9,284 bases of DNA, taken from the NCBI GenBank assembly GCA_905192805.1, contig CAJJMF010000096.1, positions 1-9,284 on the forward strand, in the 5' to 3' direction. The stretch's first letter is position 1. Each line of letters opens with the position of its first letter. Position numbers and translations under genes: made by a program. This document shows, piece by piece, positions 1 to 6,300 of the stretch. This DNA comes from an uncultured Sutterella sp. (GTDB taxonomy: Bacteria > Pseudomonadota > Gammaproteobacteria > Burkholderiales > Burkholderiaceae_F). A model generated the notes under the pieces. That model was not told the origin of the DNA. It worked only from the letters and a program-made list of their open reading frames with translations, and ran no database searches.

Positions 1-40
1 TCTCGCAATTGAAATAAGAAAGCGAGGATTTTAAGTCAAT

Positions 41-64
41 ATCGTTCCTTCACAGAGGGACGAT
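41..64 (+). other. Short inverted repeat / RNA hairpin in leader
   Basis: ATCGTTCC at 41-48 pairs with GGGACGAT at 57-64 as an 8-base stem with one G-U wobble and an 8-base loop. No T-run follows on the plus strand, so it does not look like a standard intrinsic terminator. It could be a leader structure, a weak terminator of an upstream gene, or chance. Confidence 0.35.
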
Positions 65-132
65 GTTGACGGAATTGATTGATTGAACGCGTACCCCATC
101 CAGACTGCTCGTGTCAGATAACTCGACCCTAA

Positions 133-150
133 CACTCAGTGCTCTGAGTG
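133..150 (+). other. Perfect 7-bp inverted repeat / hairpin in leader
   Basis: CACTCAG at 133-139 and CTGAGTG at 144-150 are exact reverse complements around a TGCT loop. The same sequence also contains the direct repeat AGTGCTCT at 138-145 and 147-154. It lies about 55 bases before the start codon. No proper U-tract follows, so terminator function is doubtful. An operator-like dyad or a 5' UTR hairpin is equally possible. Confidence 0.4.
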
Positions 151-193
151 CTCTTTACTCTCCTGAACGGGCAGTTGGTACGTGATTTTGACG

Positions 194-200
194 TAGGTGA
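194..200 (+). promoter_or_regulatory. Shine-Dalgarno sequence for the giant adhesin gene
   Basis: TAGGTGA contains AGGTGA, complementary to the 3' end of 16S rRNA, and lies just before the ATG at 204, with six bases between the AGG core and the ATG. Three in-frame TGA stops directly upstream (183-185, 189-191, 198-200) rule out a longer N-terminus, so this site fixes the start. The site sits between two copies of TGACGTA (189-195 and 198-204). Confidence 0.75.
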
Positions 201-203
201 CGT

Positions 204-386
204 ATGAATAAGTCCTATAAAGTGCTTTGGAATAAAGTCCGTGCTCAGCATGTGGTGACGAACGAACATAAACATGCCCATGGCAAAGGCAAGACCAAAT
301 CGACGCTGGTGGCTCAGCCTAAGCTTTCCGCTTTCATGATGGGATCGGCATTATCGTTGCTCTTGGCACCCCCCTTAGTACAAGCG
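204..386 (+). other. Extended signal peptide region (ESPR) plus Sec signal peptide
   Basis: Residues 1-61. The start MNKSYKVLWNKVRAQHVV matches the ESPR pattern (MNK-x-Y-[KR]-x-[IL]-W-N-x-x-R-x-x-x-V-V) found at the N-terminus of large autotransporters and TPS exoproteins in proteobacteria. A basic, histidine-rich linker (residues 20-32, NEHKHAHGKGKTK) follows, then a hydrophobic core at about 43-55 (AFMMGSALSLLLA). The likely signal peptidase I site is VQA|TT, between residues 61 and 62. In the family, the ESPR is thought to slow inner-membrane translocation so that giant substrates do not misfold in the periplasm. Confidence 0.88.
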
Positions 387-3300
387 ACGACGATTACCCC
401 GGGTTGGGCGAGCACGTCGGTGTCGACAGTGACGACGGCAAATGGGAACGTTACCGACATTAAGACCAATGTCTCAGCGAATGGGACGGGGATTAACAAG
501 TTTGAAGAGTTCAACGTTTCGGCTCGGGATATTGCCAATTTGCATTTCAATGCGAGTGACACGCGCTTACTGAACCTCGTGAAAAACGACGTCACCATTA
601 ACGGGGTAGTCAACGCGGTCCAAGAGGCTGCACCATCAAAGCTCGCAAAAGGCGAATTAATGTTCGTGACGCCTAAGGGGCTAATCGTTGGGTCGACGGG
701 CGTGATTAACGCTGGCAGTTTTACGGCGATTTCTACGACACAAAGTCAGTTTGATCAGTACTACAACAAAGAAGACTTTTCCAGCCTTACGGCCGCCCAA
801 GTGGATGACATCAGTAAGGGGGAAATTCCGATTAATCCCAATGGCGTGATCACGATTAACGGATCAGTGAACGTTGCCAACCAGGTGATGGTGGCAGCGG
901 GCACCGTGAACGTGGGGTCGACGGGTAAAGTGACCACGGGCGTAACGGACTTTAGTCAGCTGGTGAATGTTCCCGCTTCCGACAGCCTCAGTGCAGTGGA
1001 ATCGGGGGTAAGTGGCGACGGATTAACGCTCACCGTTGATAATGCCACGGGCGACGTGACACTTATTTCTCGTGTCGAAGGAACGCTGGTCGGGACGCAC
1101 ACGTCTACCGAACATCAAGGAACGGAAGAAGTTCAACCTGGACAGGTTTCCAACGCGATCACTGTGAACCAAGTACGTGCCAAAGTGGCTGTGGATGCTG
1201 GTGCTCAGATCACGGCCACTGGCAAGGTCGCCATTGAAGCGGCGGCGGGCGCGGGTGCTTACGAAAAAGGCACGCGCACAACCATGGGCTTAGGGCAGAC
1301 CGAAGTTCGCACGCGCTTTAAAGCCACGAAAGACATGGAAAGCTTTGATGTGGGCGCTGACGTTCAAGTGAACGGCACTGTGAAGGGCAAGAGTGTCCAG
1401 GTACGTTCCGTGGCGGATAACCGGCTCGATCACTCGTTAGGGTTTAATCTCTCTACCGCCAAAGACATGTTGGGTGGCTTAGTCCCCAGCGAAATGACCG
1501 ATTTGGAAGGGGAAACGGTTGACTCAAAGACAAAGTCCACGTTAACCATGAGTTCGACGGCTCGCATTGAAGCCACCGATGACGCTGCTGTGCAAAGTTA
1601 TGCCGATACGGATATCAACATTTCCGAAGGTTCCACCTGGAAGTCCTTTATTCAATACCCCGGTGAGCAATACATGCCGATTGTCAACGTGGTCAAACTC
1701 CGTGCGGATTCACAAGCTTCCACGACCACGGCAGGGCAAATTGTGGCGGGTAAGACCGTGACGGTGCATTCGGGCAACCGTTTACGTGCTGATGTGACCG
1801 CGCAGTCGGCCACGGGTAATACGAGTCAACCCCAAGGGGCAGCAGTGATTGCGAAGCTCTCTGGGGGAGCTAATACGACTCATGGAGCGAACATCCAAGG
1901 TACGGATCCTGCCACCACGACACTCTCCAACGTGTCGATTACGTCGCGTCAAGATAGTGACGTGGTCACCAAGGCAGACGTGGGCGTTCCGAAACAAGGA
2001 CGGTTTGGGTTGGCTATCAATATTACTGAATTTGATACGAAAGCCAAGACTACCCTTAATACGCCTGTTGATCTAAAGGCGACTCAGTTAACCGTGGGGT
2101 CCGACAATATTACGGACACGCTCAAGACGTTGGCCACGGTTGACGTGGGCGATACGACACTCTTTATGAAAGTCAAGAGTAAGCTGCTCACGCCCGTTTC
2201 GAAGCTCGTCAATGTCGCTAACCTTAATGGAGGTAAGCAGGCAGCGGATCAGTCCACCAGTCGCTTCCAAGCGGGTGGGGCCCTCAACATCACACGTAAT
2301 GCGCAAGATGCGACCGTGGAAGTGAATCGCGATATCACCAATAGGGGTGGCACGGTGGCAGTGAATGCGAAGTCCGAACTCTCAGACCATCACTACCGTG
2401 CGACAGCGAAGCAAGAAGTTCAACAAGGGAATGAACATGGTGAAGCGAGTACCGCGAAGTACTCGGGTACACTCGCAATTTTAGTCAACACGTCAACGGC
2501 TGAGGATCGTCAAGCGGTATCGTCCAATATTTACGTGTCGGATGGTGCGGACATTACGTCGAGTACAGGGGCGGTCACGTTCACGAACACGGCCGCGATC
2601 GAAAAAGAGCGCTACAAAGAACTGCTCGAAGACATTACGGATATTTACAACGAACTCAAGGATATTCAGGAGTCGGACTCAAGGTTTGCCACTGGCACAG
2701 CCAAAGTCAAAGAGGGAGCTCGTCGTATTAAAGAGAGTTTCGAGAGCAGTCCACTATGGCGAGACGCAAACAGTGAAAAAGCCAATGATCCGACCAATCC
2801 TGACAATCAAGAGCGTATTGATTCGTTCAAACTCTTAAATGATGGGATCAACGAATTAATCGCAGCAGGTGCTGGGCTTGGGTGGGCAGCTCTTCCCAAA
2901 GTGTTACCGTTTGGGTTTGCGGTGGTCGACTTAGTGAATCCCGCTGCTCACGGTAACCTCTATGTGTCAGCGGGTGGCAAAACCTCTAACGCAGCACAGG
3001 AAGTAACGATGTTTGCGGGGGGAGTGGGGATTGCTAACCAAGATATCGCGAGTCGCCTTGTGATTGGTAAGCATAGCCAAATCAGTGGTTCCACCGTTAC
3101 GCTCAACACGACGAGCCGAAACGAAAACATTGCGATCGGAGGACTAACGGATACGTTCTTGGGGATCCCCTTACCGCAAATGACGAAAGGCAACGCCGTT
3201 GGTGGCAATTTCATTATGCAATCACTTGGGACCAACAACTTGTTGTTGGTGAGTGAAGATGCACAACTGCACAGTGCGGGTGTGGTGAATCTGAAGGCTC

Positions 3301-6300
3301 AGGATACGATTGATGCCTATGGGGTTTCCTTTGGCCTCGGCTTTAATAAAGGGACCGCGATGATTGCTGGGCTCGGTACGGTCACACGTTCTGATGGGCA
3401 TAACCAACTCTTTATTGATGACGAAAGCCGAATCCATGGTAGCCAGGTGATTGCTAATGCTTTCCGTGACGACAATTTTGTGACGGTGGCTGGAGAGATC
3501 GGTCGCAATAAGAGCAGTGGCTCGGGAGCTGCGATTGGTGCGGGTGTCGGTGTGGTTGTTGGTGGAGTGAGCAATGAATTAACCGTTGGTGACTTTGATA
3601 GCTACACTGATCACGGGGAGGCGACTGGTAGCTTTAGTGCGAGTGATTATTTAGCTGGCTATATCGAAAGTACGGACACGGCTGGGGCTTCAGTGGATTT
3701 GACGGCCTATCATGAGCTCGATATGAACACCGTTGGTTTGGCGGCGATGCTTTCGAGTGACGATCAAACGGGCGGCGCTGGCGACACTGGTGGGGCAACG
3801 GGTGGAGGCCAGTCTGGTTCTACTGGAACGACGAATTCGGAGAAGTTCGCAGGAACGGACACGGATACGGTCGACAAAAATGAAGGTGGTATCGAGAAAG
3901 TCATCGACATGGTCGAGGAGTTTGTTCCTGATGGAGGAGCAGGGACAACGGTTAAAGCGGCCATGAAGTCCGATTTGATGACGAAGCTACGCAATATTCT
4001 TGGCAAAATCCAAGGAATCGAAGCAAAAGCCGATAATGTGCTGGGTCAAAACCAGGATGCCAACTTTGGTGAGGGCGGTAAGAATTTACTGTCGTCCACC
4101 AAGATGGCACAGCCGAGCATCGCGGGCAGTGGCGGTTCAGGTGGCTCTGGCGGTAATTCGAGTGGCTTCCGTATTACGGGGGCAGGTAGCTTTGCTTGGA
4201 ATGATTTTGATAGCACCAATGCAACGAGCCTTTCGAGTGCAGCCCTCAAAGATACTCAGGGTGTCTTTACGATTCGAACCCAACCCAGTACCTCGGCTGG
4301 CAATCCCAATCGCGTCCAAATTGTGGCCATGACCGATCATTGGCAATGGGCATTGTCAGGTGCTGGTGCCATTGGTAAGGCGGCCAATTCGTCCTTTGCT
4401 GCCAGCATTGCGGGTGCAGTTGCAGTCAATAAAGGGACAACGAACAATACCGTGACCGTTAATGGGTTGACGGTACTTAACCCTGCTGAACTCAATATTG
4501 GTAGTTTAACAGAAGGTAGTTTGGTGTCTGAAGGCTTAGGGCTCGCTGTGGCTAATGGTGGTAAGAACACCTTGGGTTTCACCGGTGGGGTTTCCTACAA
4601 TGCGACGGCGAATAACGTTACCACCGACGTGGCGGGACTCACCTACAATCCTGGAAATGCCGTGGGTGACTATCACCAGCATGCTTCCGCGAAAGATCAC
4701 CAAATTACCGGCGGAACGGGGATTGGTGTCTCCAAAGGGACGAAAAATTCGGCAGCCATTGGAGCGAGTGTTGCCATAGCGGGTATGACCAATACGATTA
4801 AGAGTGACTTGTCGAACTCCACGCTAACGAATGTTAACCTCGTTGACGTGGAGGCGTTGACGCGTCTACTTCAGATCAATACGGCGGTGGGGGTTCAAAT
4901 TGCGAAAGGCTCAAACTCCCTTGCGCTTAATGGGTCCTTTATTCAGAGTGAAATCACCAATACGGTCAGCAGTTCGGTCAAAAACTCAACCATTGACCTG
5001 ACGCCGACGGGAGGCGTGAATGTCACGGCCTCCGACGGGGATGCAACCCAATTTTTAGTCGATTACCTTTTGCATCTTACTCCGAGCAAAACGCACTCCG
5101 AAAAAGAGTATGTCACGCTTGAAGACGATATTGGAAATGATGCGCAATTTTCGACTCAATTAAGTAAAGAAGATGGTTCGACCTTAGAGTCACAATCCGT
5201 TAAGGCTTTGTTGGATACCGATAAGAACCTCCAAGTCAATGTGGTTTTGGGGATTACTGGTACCCAAGGTAAGGGGGGAGCAGGATCGGCCGCAGTCTTG
5301 GTCAATCACGTTAACAACGCCTACACGACGAATTCTGAGAATGTGACGTTGACGAAACGCGCCCCGGTGGCTGGTGTAGCGCCTTCGGCGACGTGGAATC
5401 AGCTGGCCAACACGGCGATGAACTCCATTAATGTGGTGGTTGGTGCGGCGGCCAGTAAAGGTAACTTTACGGCTGCGGGGTCCGTGATCGTTGATAAACA
5501 AAACACGAGCACATCGAGCGTGGCCTCGCATATGAATAGCCAGTTAATGAGCCACAGTATCCTTGCAAATAATAGATCAACAAACGTTGATGTTGCAGGA
5601 AATATCTCGGTCGCATTGAACAATAAAGCAGGGGCGATCGGGGCTGCTGTCGTTGTGGCTGATCACAACAATGCGGCGTCAACTGAGGTGAAGGATTCGA
5701 AATTCCAGGGTCAGGGTGCCACGGTAACGGTCGACTCTAAAAATTTAACCAAGAATATTGTGGCAGCGGTCAATGGCGGGGTGAGTAGGAATGCTGCGAT
5801 CAGCGGTTCGGTCGCCGTGAATCGCACAAGTAACGACGCTAAGAGTGCTGCGAATTCGGTCGTTTTGAACGGCACGCGCTCGTTGTCGGTTACCTCTTCG
5901 GATCAAAGTACGACAATGACCTTGTCGGGAGCGCTCGCTGTGTCAACGGATGCGGAAAAGAGTGCGAGTATCGCAGGAGGCGTGAGTTACGCCGTCAGCG
6001 ATGGCACGACGCAAGCTACGGTGGACCGCGTTCAGAGTCTAGCGGGAACCCCCAAATTGGAGGTGGACGCCAAGGGTGAAGATAAGCTTCTGACCATGAC
6101 GGTTGCGGGTAGTTTTGGCTCGGCCTCGATCGCGGGGGCGGTTGGGATTAATACGATTAATCGCACGGTCAATTCCACCTTGAAGCACCTCTGGGCAGGC
6201 AATTCGACGTTTGAGAACGCGCTCTTAACGCAACAAGGTTTTGATACGGTTTCGGTGAAATCCACGAATCTTGCGAATATTGGTAACCTCAGCTTGATGG

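Larger units (their letters stand above)
1..203. other. Upstream leader or intergenic region, no gene recognised
   Basis: This stretch precedes the giant gene. All plus-strand frames are broken by early stops, for example TAA at 15-17 and at 32-34. One frame could be the last codons of an upstream gene ending at 34, but that is too short to identify. Two short inverted repeats (41-64 and 133-150) and a Shine-Dalgarno sequence are listed separately. No convincing sigma-70 promoter is visible: TTGACG at 66-71 has no good -10 at 16-18 bases, and GATAAC at 117-122 has no -35. The leader may simply be the untranslated 5' end of the adhesin transcript. Confidence 0.6.

Noticed and set aside
66..122. 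Possible sigma-70 promoter (TTGACG at 66-71; GATAAC at 117-122)
   Set aside because: The two elements are 45 bases apart, and neither has an acceptable partner at 16-18 bases, so no promoter is called.
314..613. Reverse-strand open frame of 99 codons opposite the cap domain
   Set aside because: It is antisense to strongly motif-bearing cap sequence, and its composition mirrors the Val/Thr/Asn codons of the real gene.
2542..2838. Plus-strand Arg/Lys/Ser-rich open frame of 98 codons
   Set aside because: It is a frame-shifted reading of the coiled-coil region; the basic bias arises from the +1 shift of Glu/Asp-rich codons.
4000..4332. Plus-strand out-of-frame open stretch of 110 codons
   Set aside because: It is a shifted frame of the adhesin. 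The true frame here shows the Gly/Ser linker and helix pattern, whereas this one is Arg/Val-rich without structure.
5190..5531. Reverse-strand open frame of 113 codons
   Set aside because: It lies wholly within the giant gene, is arginine/histidine-rich in the way of antisense shadows, and overlaps two further shadow frames. No start context or family resemblance was seen.
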